64,000 nt of DNA from Panacagrimonas sp052387695 (GCA_052387695.1 JBQTIX010000078.1:25429-89428); one strand, 5' to 3'. Shown: positions 53,448 to 63,597, counted from the stretch's first letter. A program made the numbers and translations. Notes: generated from the letters alone by a model not told the origin.

Positions 53448-54722
53448 CTACGGTACGACCTGATCGATCGTCAGCACCATCGCGCCCTTGCCCAGGTCCC
53501 CTCGCGCCACGGTCAGGCTGCCTTGAAGATCCCCGCTAATGGCCTGCACGCCGCCAGACCGGGTGAGGCGTGCGGTCACCGTCCAGCTCTCGAACTGCGA
53601 GAGTTTGAGCGCCGGCACCATGCCCATGCTGTCGTCGAGCCGGACCTCGCGTGGCAGCTCGCTGGCCTTGCCCCGGTAGACCGCCAGCGGCATCGGCGGG
53701 CCGGACGCGGCCTTGGCAAACACGAACAGCGTGGCGTCGGCAACGACCTTGGCCACGAGTTCCGGCTTGACCTTCACCGAGACCTGGATCGCGACTTCAC
53801 CCGATCCGCTTGCACCCGGCGCCGCTGCAGCCGGTGCGGAGGTCGGCGCCTCGGCGGCCGCGACACCGGCCGCAACAACGGGTACGGGACTGCCGCTGCG
53901 CTCTGCCGCGAGCTGCAGGCGCTCGGCCAGGATGGGTCGCAGCTCCTGCGGAACCTCCATCTTCGACAGCGCCGTCCAGCGTTGCAGCGCCACCGCGTAC
54001 TCGCCTCCCTGTTCGGCCGCGAGCCCGCCGTACCACAGGGCCTTGGCGTGGTCGGGAGCGAGCGCGAGGGCCTCGTCGAACAATTGCCGCGGACGGCCGA
54101 GCAGATCGCGATCGCGCGACAGCGCCAGTGCCTCGCCCTCGTTGACCAGCAGGTCGGGCTCCTGCCGCTTGGCCAGCTCGTTGGCCCTGGCGTAGGCGCG
54201 CGCGGACTCGACGTAGCGTTGCAGGACGAACTGCGAGCGTCCCAGCATGGCCCAGCCGTCGAGATCTTCCGGGTCTTTTTCCAGTTTCTTTTGCAGCGTG
54301 GCCACCATGTCTTCCACCGATCCGGGCGGCTCGCCGGTCGCGGGAGCGGCCACGCCCGAGGCGACCTGCTGCTGCACCTTCCAGCTGCCGTCCAGCCCGT
54401 AGCCGGCGACGGCGATGGCCAGCACCACCGCCCCCAGTCCAGACGCGAACAGTGGATGGCGGGAGGTCGCGACGGCTTCGGCATCCACCGGCTCGGCATC
54501 GCGCATCAGGCGCAGGTCCAGTTCCGCGCGCAGGCCCGTCGCCGTTTCGACATCGAGCAGGGCCGCGGCCTGGTCGGCCTCGATCTCGGCGAGCCGCTGC
54601 CGGTAGGCGGCGACATTCGCCGCGCGGCGCCGCTGGCCCGCTTCGAGCCGAATCCGCCACAGCGGTCGCGTCAGCCAGAACCCCGCGGCCAGCGCCAGCA
54701 GGGCCATCAGTCCAAACACCAT
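53448..54722 (-). CDS. ccmI: Cytochrome c maturation protein CcmI
   Basis: This 424-residue apocytochrome chaperone has two N-terminal transmembrane helices (about residues 2-20 and 92-112) flanking a cytoplasmic helical loop (RRRAANVAAYRQRLAEIEADQ), then a periplasmic TPR domain (VATLQKKLEKDPEDLDGWAMLGRS in part) and a C-terminal beta-rich domain (LFVFAKAASGPPMPLAVYRGK) like the C-terminal part of E. coli CcmH. It hands apocytochrome c to the heme lyase CcmF/CcmH. The ATG overlaps the ccmH stop by one base (TGATG). Confidence 0.92.
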   Translation of the reverse strand: MVFGLMALLALAAGFWLTRPLWRIRLEAGQRRRAANVAAYRQRLAEIEADQAAALLDVETATGLRAELDLRLMRDAEPVDAEAVATSRHPLFASGLGAVVLAIAVAGYGLDGSWKVQQQVASGVAAPATGEPPGSVEDMVATLQKKLEKDPEDLDGWAMLGRSQFVLQRYVESARAYARANELAKRQEPDLLVNEGEALALSRDRDLLGRPRQLFDEALALAPDHAKALWYGGLAAEQGGEYAVALQRWTALSKMEVPQELRPILAERLQLAAERSGSPVPVVAAGVAAAEAPTSAPAAAAPGASGSGEVAIQVSVKVKPELVAKVVADATLFVFAKAASGPPMPLAVYRGKASELPREVRLDDSMGMVPALKLSQFESWTVTARLTRSGGVQAISGDLQGSLTVARGDLGKGAMVLTIDQVVP

Positions 54723-55180
54723 CAGAGCTTTTCCTCGTCGAGCAGCTTGCGCAGGCGGGCCGGATCGGCCGCTTGCGACGGAAGTCCCGCTTTGGGGCGA
54801 CGCCGCAGAATCCGCAGCGCGATCACCAGCGCGCCGGCCAGAATCAGGAAGGGCCCGGCCCACAGCAGCACGGTGCGTGCCGACAGCAGCGGCTTGTACA
54901 GCACGAAGTCGCCGTAGCGATCGGTGACGTAGCGCCGGATGTCGGCGTCGGACTCGCCGGAGGCGATGCGATCATGAACCTGCTTGCGCAGATCGTTGGC
55001 GAGATCGGCGTTGGAATCCGCGATGGTCTGGTTCTGGCACACCAGGCAACGCAGCTCGTGGATCAGCGTGCGGTAGCGCGCCTCCTGTTCGGGCGGCAGC
55101 GTGCCTTCCTGCGGCGTGAGGGCGCTGACCGTGGTCGCGATCAGCATCGTCAGGAGGCATGCGACAAGCTGCGTTCGCAT
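54722..55180 (-). CDS. ccmH: Cytochrome c maturation protein CcmH (thiol reductase part)
   Basis: This 152-residue membrane-anchored protein has a signal peptide, the redox motif LRCLVCQNQTIADSNADLA with its CxxC, a three-helix bundle, and a C-terminal transmembrane helix (LLWAGPFLILAGALVIAL). It keeps the CxxCH thiols of apocytochrome c reduced for heme attachment. It is the short form; the TPR part is the separate ccmI gene. The ATG at 55180 overlaps the ccmG stop as TGATG. Confidence 0.95.
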   Translation of the reverse strand: MRTQLVACLLTMLIATTVSALTPQEGTLPPEQEARYRTLIHELRCLVCQNQTIADSNADLANDLRKQVHDRIASGESDADIRRYVTDRYGDFVLYKPLLSARTVLLWAGPFLILAGALVIALRILRRRPKAGLPSQAADPARLRKLLDEEKL

Positions 55181-55692
55181 CAACCCTTCCCCAGCAGCGG
55201 CCGGATATCGCGCTCCCAGGCCTCCGGCGTCATCGGCCCGATCTGCTTGAACAGAATGGTGCCGTCGGCGCCGAGCACGAACGTCTCCGGCACGCCGTAA
55301 ACGCCCCAGTCCAGGCCCGCGGCGCCGTGCCGGTCGACCACCACCGTCCGGTAGGGATTGCCGTGCCGTTCCAGCCATTGCTTGGCCGCGGCCGGCTCGT
55401 CCTTGTAGTCCATGCCGATAATCTCGACGCCGTCCTGCTTGGCCAGCTGCATCAGCAGCGGATGCTCGACGCGACAGCCCGCACACCAGCTCGCAAAAAA
55501 ATTCACCAGCACCGGCCGACCGGAAAAAGAAGCGGGCGTGAGCGTGGCCTCGCCGTCCAGCGCCGTCAGCTCGAAAACCGGCGCCGGCTTGCCGATCAGC
55601 GGGCTCGGCACTTCGCGCGGGTCGAGCTTGAGGCCGATGCCAAGCAGCACCAGCAGCACGGCGAGCAGCGCAACCGGGATCGCGTACCGCAT
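55180..55692 (-). CDS. ccmG: Thiol:disulfide interchange protein CcmG/DsbE
   Basis: This 170-residue periplasmic thioredoxin-like protein is anchored by one N-terminal helix (residues 5-22). The active site is WCAGC in NFFASWCAGCRVEHP, and the cis-proline loop is YGVPETFVL. It passes reducing equivalents to CcmH or apocytochrome c. The glycine between the cysteines replaces the more common proline (WCPTC or WCVPC), a minor variation. The start overlaps the ccmF stop as TGATG. Confidence 0.95.
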   Translation of the reverse strand: MRYAIPVALLAVLLVLLGIGLKLDPREVPSPLIGKPAPVFELTALDGEATLTPASFSGRPVLVNFFASWCAGCRVEHPLLMQLAKQDGVEIIGMDYKDEPAAAKQWLERHGNPYRTVVVDRHGAAGLDWGVYGVPETFVLGADGTILFKQIGPMTPEAWERDIRPLLGKG

Positions 55693-57674
55693 CAGACGGG
55701 CGCCGATCCGGCAGGAACAACGGCGGCGCTACGCTGGGCGAGTCGATACCGACGGTCCGACGCGGCGAGAATCCCGCCCAGGAACATCAGCACCCCGCCG
55801 AACCACACCAGCCGGATCATCGGCTTGTAATACAGGCGCAGCGCCCAGTCGCCGCCGGGATTGGTCTTGTCGATGGGCTCGCCCAGGGCCACGTACAGAT
55901 CCCGCATCGGGTTGTGATCCACCGCCGCCTCGGTCATCACGCTGCCCTGCGAGGGATACAGGCGTTTTTCGGGTTCGAGTCTTGCAATCTCGCGACCCGA
56001 GCGCCCGATCACGACCTTGCCGAGATCGGCCTTGTAGTTCGGCCCCTCAAGCTCGGTCACACCGTCGAAACGGAATTCGTAACCCGCGATGTCGGCCGTT
56101 CCACCCGCGCCAAGCCGCACGTCCTTCTCGACGCTGAAGGTCGAGGCAAAGGCCACACCGAGCGTCCATATACCGAGCCCGAAGTGCGCACACGTCATGC
56201 CCCAGGCACCGCGCGGCACGGATGCCAAGCCCGCGACGAGCGAAGTCTTGGCGCGTGCACGCTTCCAGACTTCCTGGACCGAGGTGCCCATCACCCAGAA
56301 CGCAAGCAAAGTGCCGGCCGAGGCGAAGACCGATCCGTGTCCCTGCGTCGCAAACGGCAGCGCGACCGCAGCCAGCAGCGCGCCCAGCGCAATCCAGCGC
56401 AGTGGCCAGATCGCCTCACGCAATTTCGAGCGCTTCCAGGACACCACGCCGGCGAGTCCCACCAGCACCGTCAGCGGCGCCATCAAGGGCAGGAATACCG
56501 CGTTGAAATACGGCGGGCCGACCGAGAGCTTGCCGAGCCCGAGCGCGTCGATCGCCAGCGGGTACAGCGTACCCAGCAGAACCGCCGCGGCGGACGCGAC
56601 GAGGAACACGTTGTTGAGCAGCAGAAAGCCTTCGCGCGACGCCAACTGCATCTCGCCCTGCGCCACGATTTTCGGCGCCCGGATTGCGTACAACGTCAGC
56701 GCGCCGCCGACCACAACGGCGAGAAACGCGAGAATGAACACGCCGCGTGCCGGATCGGTGGCAAATGCGTGCACCGACACCAGCACGCCGGAACGCACCA
56801 GAAACGTCCCGAGCAGGGACAGCGAGAACGCGATGATCGCCAGCAGGATGGTCCAGGACTGCAACAGCCCGCGCTTCTCCGTGACCGCCAATGAATGGAT
56901 CAGGGCCGTGCCCACCAACCAGGGCATGAAGGACGCGTTCTCCACCGGGTCCCAGAACCACCAGCCGCCCCAGCCCAGTTCGTTGTACGCCCACCACGAC
57001 CCCAGCGTGATGCCCATGGTCAGGAACAGCCAGGCGGTCGTCGTCCACGGCCGCGCCCAGCGCGCCCAGGCCGCGTCGAGCCGCCCGGTGATGAGCGCCG
57101 CGATCGAAAACGCGAAGGCCACCGAAAACCCCACATAGCCCATGTAGAGCATCGGCGGATGGATGATCAGTCCGGGGTCTTGCAGCAAGGGATTGAGGTC
57201 GCGACCTTCCAGCGGAATCGGGAAATGACGGTCGAAGGGATTCGAGGTCAACAGCATGAACAGGAGAAATCCCATGCTCACCGCCCCCATCGTCGCGAGC
57301 ACCAGCGAGGAGACTTCCGCCGGCAGACGGCGGTTGAAGATCGACACCGCAAAGCCCCAGCCCGCGAGCATCAGCATCCACAAAAGCAGCGAGCCTTCGT
57401 GCGCGCCCCAGACCGCGGACAGCCGGTACATCAACGGCAGTTCGGAGTGCGAGTTCGAGGCGACGTAAACCACCGAGAAATCGTTCTGCCAGAACGAGGC
57501 GCTCAGGCACAGGTAGGCCGCCAGCACCATCACGAACATCGACTGCGCCGCCGCCGGAGCCAGGGCCATCCAGCGCAGATCCCGGCGCGCGTAGCCGATC
57601 GTCGGTACCACCGCCTGCACCGTGGCGATGGCCAGCGCCAGCCACAGCGCGAAATGGCCGAACTCGGCGGTCAC
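55692..57674 (-). CDS. ccmF: Heme lyase subunit CcmF
   Basis: This 660-residue integral membrane protein joins heme to apocytochrome c. It has about 14-15 transmembrane helices and the tryptophan-rich heme-handling motif WGGWWFWDPVENASFMPWL. Conserved histidines are in AVWGAHEGSLLLW and the nearby HPPMLYMGYVGFS segment. A periplasmic soluble domain lies near residues 510-610. The start is a GTG at 57674, overlapping the ccmE stop as GTGA. Confidence 0.96.
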   Translation of the reverse strand: MTAEFGHFALWLALAIATVQAVVPTIGYARRDLRWMALAPAAAQSMFVMVLAAYLCLSASFWQNDFSVVYVASNSHSELPLMYRLSAVWGAHEGSLLLWMLMLAGWGFAVSIFNRRLPAEVSSLVLATMGAVSMGFLLFMLLTSNPFDRHFPIPLEGRDLNPLLQDPGLIIHPPMLYMGYVGFSVAFAFSIAALITGRLDAAWARWARPWTTTAWLFLTMGITLGSWWAYNELGWGGWWFWDPVENASFMPWLVGTALIHSLAVTEKRGLLQSWTILLAIIAFSLSLLGTFLVRSGVLVSVHAFATDPARGVFILAFLAVVVGGALTLYAIRAPKIVAQGEMQLASREGFLLLNNVFLVASAAAVLLGTLYPLAIDALGLGKLSVGPPYFNAVFLPLMAPLTVLVGLAGVVSWKRSKLREAIWPLRWIALGALLAAVALPFATQGHGSVFASAGTLLAFWVMGTSVQEVWKRARAKTSLVAGLASVPRGAWGMTCAHFGLGIWTLGVAFASTFSVEKDVRLGAGGTADIAGYEFRFDGVTELEGPNYKADLGKVVIGRSGREIARLEPEKRLYPSQGSVMTEAAVDHNPMRDLYVALGEPIDKTNPGGDWALRLYYKPMIRLVWFGGVLMFLGGILAASDRRYRLAQRSAAVVPAGSAPV

Positions 57675-58153
57675 GAGCGCACCTCGGCCACATTCTTCGG
57701 TGCGTTCACCGGCTTGAAGGGCATGCAGGAATGCCCCGCCTCGGTCTTCAGCGACTCGGCCAGTTCCGGCGGCATGTAGTTCTCGTCGTGCTTGGCCAGC
57801 ACTTCGGTCGCAACGAAGCCACCGTTCTCGCCCAGGTGCCCGGTGGCGACGATGCCCTGCCCTTCACGGAACAGGTCGGGAAGAATTCCCTCATACGTCA
57901 CGGCGACTTTTTGCGCGCAATCGGCCAGGGTGAAATGCACCTTGAGTCCCTCGCTACGCCGCACGCTGCCGCGCTCGACCAGCCCGCCCAGCCGCAGCTT
58001 GGCCGTCGTCGAGGCCTTGCCGGCGACCAGGTCGCTCGGTGTGTAGAAATACATCAGGTTCTTGCTGAAGGCGGTGAAGCCGAACCAGGCCGCGAGGCTC
58101 ACCCCTGCCACCAGCCCGGTCACTGCCAGCATGCGCGTCTGTCGCTTGGTCAC
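57671..58153 (-). CDS. ccmE: Periplasmic heme chaperone CcmE
   Basis: This 160-residue membrane-anchored chaperone carries heme covalently from CcmC to CcmF. It has an N-terminal anchor helix (residues 10-29), an OB-fold body (LRLGGLVERGSVRR, VHFTLADCAQKVAVTYEGILPDLF), and the heme-binding histidine in VLAKHDENYMPPEL near residue 131 with the following tyrosine. The start is a GTG overlapping the ccmD stop as GTGA. Confidence 0.95.
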   Translation of the reverse strand: MTKRQTRMLAVTGLVAGVSLAAWFGFTAFSKNLMYFYTPSDLVAGKASTTAKLRLGGLVERGSVRRSEGLKVHFTLADCAQKVAVTYEGILPDLFREGQGIVATGHLGENGGFVATEVLAKHDENYMPPELAESLKTEAGHSCMPFKPVNAPKNVAEVRS

Positions 58154-58323
58154 GTCGCGTCCCCGTTGGTGCCCGATTCTTCGTCCGACTCTTCGAGTCG
58201 GGTCATGACCGCCCGGCGCTGCCAGCGCGGCGCCAGCGCGTTCCAGATGAACACTGCCAGGCCCAGGCCGACACAGCTCCAGACATAGAGTTCGTAGCCG
58301 CCCATGTCGAAGAGTTGTGTCAT
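58150..58323 (-). CDS. ccmD: Heme exporter protein CcmD
   Basis: This 57-residue protein has one transmembrane helix (YELYVWSCVGLGLAVFIWNAL) and a basic then acidic cytoplasmic tail. The tyrosine-rich GGYELYVW start of the helix is typical of CcmD, which helps release heme-loaded CcmE from CcmABC. The ATG at 58323 lies 1 bp after the ccmC stop. Confidence 0.9.
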   Translation of the reverse strand: MTQLFDMGGYELYVWSCVGLGLAVFIWNALAPRWQRRAVMTRLEESDEESGTNGDAT

Positions 58324-58324
58324 G

Positions 58325-59074
58325 TCAGGTGCGGACCACCCATCGCGCTTTGAGTTCACGCACCCAGCCCGTGCTGCGTTCGCGCAGCAGCACCTGGTTC
58401 TGCGTGCGCCGCAAAATCGCATAGCCCGCCAGCAGGTAAACCCCGAGCAGCGAGGCATACAGCGGGTACGCCATCTGCGCGGAAATCGTCGGCTTGCCGA
58501 ACTTCAGGATCGTCGAGGTCTGGTGCAGGCTGTTCCACCACTCCACCGAATATTTCACGATCGGCACGTTGACCGCTCCGACGATCGCCAGCAGCGCGCA
58601 GGCGCGCGCCGCGGCGCGTGGATCGGCATACGCCTGTTGCAAGCCGACCACACCCAGATACAGGAACAGCAGAACCAGCTCCGACGTCAGGCGCGCATCC
58701 CAGACCCAGTAGGCCCCCCACATCGGCTTGCCCCAGAGCATTCCGGTGACCAGGGCCAGCATCGTGAAGCTCGCCCCGACCGGCGCGGTCGCCACGATCA
58801 CGCACTCGGCCAGCTTGATCCGCCAGATCAGCGCGACCACGCCCGCCGCCGCCATCAACATATAGAGCGACAGCGAGGCCGCCGCCGCGGGCACATGCAC
58901 GTAAATGATGCGGAACGCATCGCCCTGCTGGTAATCCTTCGGCGCAATCCACAGGCCCGCGACCAGCCCGTAGCCGATCAGCAGCAGCGCCAGCCCCGCC
59001 AGCCAGGGCGCGAGCCGGTCGGCGAAGCGGAAGAACGTGGGCGGCGAAGCCCAGCGGTGAAACCAGGTCCACAT
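58325..59074 (-). CDS. ccmC: Heme exporter protein CcmC
   Basis: This 249-residue membrane protein attaches heme to CcmE. It has six transmembrane helices and the tryptophan-rich motif WGAYWVWDARLTSELVLLF, with heme-ligand histidines in RIIYVHVPAAAASL and SLHQTSTIL. The ATG at 59074 overlaps the ccmB stop as TGATG; longer upstream frames fall inside ccmB. Confidence 0.95.
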   Translation of the reverse strand: MWTWFHRWASPPTFFRFADRLAPWLAGLALLLIGYGLVAGLWIAPKDYQQGDAFRIIYVHVPAAAASLSLYMLMAAAGVVALIWRIKLAECVIVATAPVGASFTMLALVTGMLWGKPMWGAYWVWDARLTSELVLLFLYLGVVGLQQAYADPRAAARACALLAIVGAVNVPIVKYSVEWWNSLHQTSTILKFGKPTISAQMAYPLYASLLGVYLLAGYAILRRTQNQVLLRERSTGWVRELKARWVVRT

Positions 59075-59742
59075 CAGTCGAAGGCGTTCCGGAGCGCAGC
59101 GGTCGCGGCCCAGGGCAGCAGGGTCGCGGCGAGGATCAGCAGGGCGGCCAAAAAGTATATCGGACCGGATGCGTCCAGCCCGCTTTGTGCAGCTCTTGCC
59201 GCACCCGCTCCGAAGATCACCACCGGCGCCAGCAGGGGCAGCACCAGCACTGGCAACAGCAAGCCCGCACGTGGAAGCCCTACCGTCAAGGCCGCGGCGA
59301 AGCCGCCGACCAGGCTCAAGGTAGGCGTACCGACCAGCAGCGCCAGTGCCAGAACACCAAGCCCTTCGCCGGCCGGATAGCCGAGTTGCAGCGCCAGCGG
59401 AACCGCCAGCAGCACCAGCGGCAGGCCGGTCAGTAGCCAGTGTGCAAGGAGCTTGGCCGCGACGGTCCACACCGGCGAATGCGGTCCGACGAAAACCTGT
59501 TCCAGCACACCGTCTTCCAGATCGCCGCGGAACAGCCGGTCCAGCGTCAGCAGCGCCGCGAGCAGCGCGCCGACCCAGAGCACCGCCGGCGCCGACGCCG
59601 CGAGCTGTGGATCGCCCGGCTTTCCACCCAGCGCAAAAAGACTCACCACGATCGCGAAGAACAGCGGCGGCAGCACGAACTCTGCCTTGTGCCGGCCGGC
59701 CAGGCGCAGTTCTCGAAACAGCGTGGCGAGGAAGGCGTTCAC
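59074..59742 (-). CDS. ccmB: Heme exporter protein CcmB
   Basis: This 222-residue permease has six transmembrane helices and is the membrane partner of the CcmA ATPase. It shows the CcmB features LFRELRLAGRHKAEFVLPPLFFAIVV, DRLFRGDLEDGVLEQ and the GTPTLSLVGGFAAALTVGL segment. The start is a GTG at 59742. A hairpin repeat separates it from ccmA by 127 bp, a break in an otherwise overlapping operon. Confidence 0.94.
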   Translation of the reverse strand: MNAFLATLFRELRLAGRHKAEFVLPPLFFAIVVSLFALGGKPGDPQLAASAPAVLWVGALLAALLTLDRLFRGDLEDGVLEQVFVGPHSPVWTVAAKLLAHWLLTGLPLVLLAVPLALQLGYPAGEGLGVLALALLVGTPTLSLVGGFAAALTVGLPRAGLLLPVLVLPLLAPVVIFGAGAARAAQSGLDASGPIYFLAALLILAATLLPWAATAALRNAFD

Positions 59743-59780
59743 GCGTCCGATCGCAAGACGCGCACGACCAACAGGGTGCT

Positions 59781-59846
59781 GGTGGATGCGCTTCGCTTAT
59801 CCACCCTACCCATCACTGTAGGGTGGATAAGCGAATCGCATCCACC
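59781..59846. repeat. Inverted pair of GTAGGGTGGATAAGCG repeats within the ccm operon
   Basis: Two 29-bp copies face each other: one at 59781-59809 (starts GGTGGATGCGCTTCGCTTAT) and one at 59818-59846 (starts GTAGGGTGGATAAGCGAA), with an 8-base spacer. The second copy differs by one base in the core. In RNA they would form a hairpin of about 29 bp between ccmA and ccmB. Confidence 0.85.
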
Positions 59847-59869
59847 GGCTTGAGACCCGCCGATTCCAT

Positions 59870-60450
59870 TCATGCAAGCTCCACAACCGTCACCCGCGGC
59901 AGCCGGCCCGGCAGCGGCTGGTGACTCGTGACCAGAATCGCACCCTGCCCCGTTGCCACATGCTCGTTCATCAACTGTCCGAGCAGAACCACGCCCGCCG
60001 CATCCAACCCGCTCAGGGGCTCGTCGAGCAGCCACAAGGGTCGCGGCGCGGTCAGCAGACGCGCCAGTGCGACACGACGCTTCTGGCCGGCCGAGAGCGT
60101 TCGTGCCGGACGCGACTTCAGGCGCGACAGGCCCAGGCGATCCATCGCCGTCGGCAGGCCGCCGATGCCGACCTCGTTGATCGCACACCAGTAGGCGAGG
60201 TTCTCGACGACGCTCAGATCCCCTTGCAGCGCGTTGCGATGCCCGATCCAGTGCATCGGTTGCGTGCGCTGAAGCTGCCCCTTCAGCGCCGGACGCAAGC
60301 CCGCCAGCACCTCGATCAGGGAGGACTTGCCCACGCCATTGGGTCCTCGCAGATGCAGCACATCGCCGGCCGACACGCTCAGATCCAGATCGGACAGCAG
60401 CCTGCGGTCGCCGCGACCGACCGACAGCGCGGTCGCCGTCAGCAACGTAC

Positions 60451-60454
<4 letters not shown>
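59870..60454 (-). CDS. ccmA: Heme exporter ATP-binding protein CcmA
   Basis: This 194-residue ABC ATPase powers release of heme-loaded CcmE. It has Walker A GPNGVGKSSL, signature LSAGQKRRVALARLL, Walker B LWLLDEPLSGLDAAG and the switch histidine in VTSHQPLP. The start appears to be TTG at 60454, overlapping the stop of the upstream DUF808 gene as TTGA; the frame continues upstream only as a shadow of that gene. It is the first of the ccm genes. Confidence 0.93.
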
Positions 60455-61404
<950 letters not shown>

Positions 61405-61976
61405 CGTTCGGTCTTCTCGCTGGATCCAGGGGCCGCCATTGTCCGGTTATTTGACGACGGCGATAAGCAGGTCGATGACGATCGCGCGCGCCGGCTGCAT
61501 CGTCACCCCGGATTTGCGCTGCGGTGCGACGCGATGCCGCACCGCAAGCCTCCGGATTTGAGGCCCGTACCCGGCGCTGCACGCGCCTGGAACCACCCTT
61601 CCCAGGGGCAGGAAAGACCTCAGGAGCCGTAAAAAGACCTTTGCGTCGAAGCTAAATTTCATTTCCGTTCAACAGCTTGTTCTTTTCGACGAATTTGTGA
61701 GGATGCTGTGAGGATTAATCGATCGGGCTGGAGCAGATTCCGCTCCGTGCATCACGCCAAGCGGTAGTCCATCCAACCGAATATCGAAGGGAGAGTCCGA
61801 TGAGTCAGCCCCACTAGCGGTCTTCCACCGCCCCACGGCCCGCGAAGGTTTCGCCGCGAGCGCCGTTTCACCCTCTTTTTGTACCCGGGCCCGCCATGTC
61901 TGGCCGATGGCGCAGAGCCCTGCTGTCCCCGGTTTCGGCCGCTCGTTCATTCATTCCTGCTTCAAGGAGAGACGTC
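61405..61976. other. Intergenic region between the divergent DUF808 and collagen-like genes
   Basis: This 572-bp region should hold the promoters of the ccm block (minus) and of the collagen-like gene (plus). The part 61640-61720 is relatively AT-rich for this genome. No gene, repeat copy or clear hairpin was recognised. A frame reaching upstream of the collagen-like ATG has no ribosome site and is not called. Confidence 0.5.
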
Positions 61977-63539
61977 ATGAAATTCCGTAAAAACCCATTC
62001 CTGATCGCCGCTGGTTTGTCATCCTTGGTCCTGCTGCCCGGCCTGGCCCAGGCCGAGACACGCATCACGTCAGTGTTTGCCGACAGAGTCGCCGGCAAGC
62101 TGTTCATCGAGGGCAAGGAGTTCGAGGAGGGCCTGCTCGACACGCAGCCCTATGTCGAGATCGACGGCCAGACGCTGGAGGTCGACTTGGAGGCCACCAC
62201 CGACACTCATATCGAGGCGGCGCTGCCGGTGCTGGCGGACGGCGAGTACCAGATTTTCGTTTCGCGCAGTTGTCTGCCCGACGTGACGTGCGGCATCCTC
62301 GATCCGCACGCCATCGGCGCGGACTTGCGTACGACCTATTCCTTGTCCCTGCCGAGTTCGGTGGCCGGGCCGACGGGCGCCACGGGCGCACAAGGTGCCA
62401 CCGGCGAGACGGGCGCGGAGGGCGTCAAGGGTGACACGGGTGCCCAGGGTGAGAAGGGCGATACGGGCGCACAAGGTGCCGAGGGTGCCACGGGTGCCCA
62501 GGGTGTGAAGGGCGACACGGGTGCGCAGGGCGTCGCGGGTGCCACCGGTGCGCAAGGCATCGCAGGTGCCACGGGTGCCAAGGGCGCCACCGGTGCGCAA
62601 GGCCTCGCAGGTGCTACGGGTGCCAAGGGCGCCACGGGTGCGCAAGGCCTAGCAGGTGCCACGGGTGCCAAGGGCGCCACCGGTGCACAAGGCCTAGCAG
62701 GTGCCACGGGTGCCACGGGTTCGCAAGGTCTCGCAGGTGCTACGGGTGCCACGGGTACGCAAGGCCTCGCAGGTGCTACGGGTGCCAAGGGCGCCACGGG
62801 TGCGCAAGGCATCGCAGGTGCCACGGGTGCCAAGGGCGCCACAGGTGCGCAAGGCCTTGCAGGTGCCACGGGTGCGCAAGGCGTCGCAGGTACGCCGGGT
62901 GCCCCAGGTGCGCAAGGCGTCGCAGGTGCCACGGGTGCGCAGGGCGCCACGGGTGCGCAAGGCATCGCAGGTGCTGCTGGCGCCACGGGCGCCGCGGGCG
63001 CCACGGGTGCCCAGGGACCGTCGGGGCTTGCGTTCAAGCAGGGGCCTCTGGTCCTGTCGGCATCGGTCGGCGGCAGTGGCGGCAATCCCTACGGTCCTAT
63101 CGATTGCGCAGCCGGTTCCATCGCCGTGGGCTTCCTCGGCCGCGCGGGCGACGATATCGATCGCCTGGAGTTGCGCTGCCGTTCGGTCAACGCAGCAGGC
63201 ATTATGGGTCCCGTGCTGGGCGCCGAAGTCTCCGGGGGCGCCGTCGGCGACCCGGCAGGGGGGACCAGTTTCAACGCTGCGCTGAAGTGCCCTTCGGGAT
63301 CGGCCCTGACCGGCATCCAGGTCCGTGTAGCTCCGGCGGGGAATTTCATCGATGTGCTCGCCGGGCGCTGCACCACGTTCGGTACCGGTGCGGTCACCAC
63401 CACGGCAACAGTCGGACTCGCCGGGGGAACGAACCGGCAGAATCTGGACTGCCCCGTGGGTTCGACCGTCGTCGGATTTGATGGTCGCAAAGGATTCATA
63501 TTCGACAACATCAGACTGCGCTGCCGCTCCACGCAGTAA
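61977..63539 (+). CDS. Exported collagen-like protein with a cysteine-repeat C-terminal domain
   Basis: This 520-residue exported protein has a signal peptide (residues 1-25, ending AQA), an N-terminal beta domain (26-130; ITSVFADRVAGKLFIEGKEF, IPT/TIG-like), an uninterrupted run of 73 Gly-X-Y triplets (131-349), and a C-terminal domain of about 170 residues. The triplets are dominated by GAT, GAQ and GAK, with only four prolines. The C-terminal domain has three related units, each with paired cysteines (DCAAGSIAVGFLGRAGDDID; KCPSGSALTG; DCPVGSTVVGFDGRKG). It is probably a trimeric surface or secreted fibre whose tip binds something. The ATG follows AAGGAGA. No sortase or autotransporter anchor is seen. 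Confidence 0.85.
   Translation: MKFRKNPFLIAAGLSSLVLLPGLAQAETRITSVFADRVAGKLFIEGKEFEEGLLDTQPYVEIDGQTLEVDLEATTDTHIEAALPVLADGEYQIFVSRSCLPDVTCGILDPHAIGADLRTTYSLSLPSSVAGPTGATGAQGATGETGAEGVKGDTGAQGEKGDTGAQGAEGATGAQGVKGDTGAQGVAGATGAQGIAGATGAKGATGAQGLAGATGAKGATGAQGLAGATGAKGATGAQGLAGATGATGSQGLAGATGATGTQGLAGATGAKGATGAQGIAGATGAKGATGAQGLAGATGAQGVAGTPGAPGAQGVAGATGAQGATGAQGIAGAAGATGAAGATGAQGPSGLAFKQGPLVLSASVGGSGGNPYGPIDCAAGSIAVGFLGRAGDDIDRLELRCRSVNAAGIMGPVLGAEVSGGAVGDPAGGTSFNAALKCPSGSALTGIQVRVAPAGNFIDVLAGRCTTFGTGAVTTTATVGLAGGTNRQNLDCPVGSTVVGFDGRKGFIFDNIRLRCRSTQ
62562..62990 (+). repeat. Tandem 45-bp repeats encoding the collagen triplets
   Basis: The core of the collagen-like gene is built from imperfect 45-bp units encoding GATGAKGATGAQGLA or close variants, with shorter 18- and 27-bp units between them. 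At least five units are nearly identical at the DNA level. Such tracts change length by recombination or slippage in whole triplets, so strain-to-strain length variation is expected without frameshift. Confidence 0.85.
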
Positions 63540-63565
63540 GCCTCACTGATAAGCCGCACTGAATC

Positions 63566-63597
63566 GGGGGCGGGCCGCGGCCCGCCCCCTCTTGTTT
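63566..63597 (+). terminator. Rho-independent terminator after the collagen-like gene
   Basis: GGGGGCGGGC and GCCCGCCCCC form a perfect 10-bp stem closed by CGCG, followed by TCTTGTTTT. It begins 26 bp after the stop codon. Confidence 0.85.

Noticed and set aside
62370..63010. Regularly repeated DNA that might suggest a CRISPR array
   Set aside because: The repeats are contiguous 45-bp coding units without unique spacers, and they stay in one frame as Gly-X-Y triplets.
62336..63085. Minus-strand proline/alanine-rich frame opposite the collagen-like repeats
   Set aside because: It is the reverse complement of Gly-X-Y repeat DNA (APVAPVAPC-like), a predictable by-product of the repeat.
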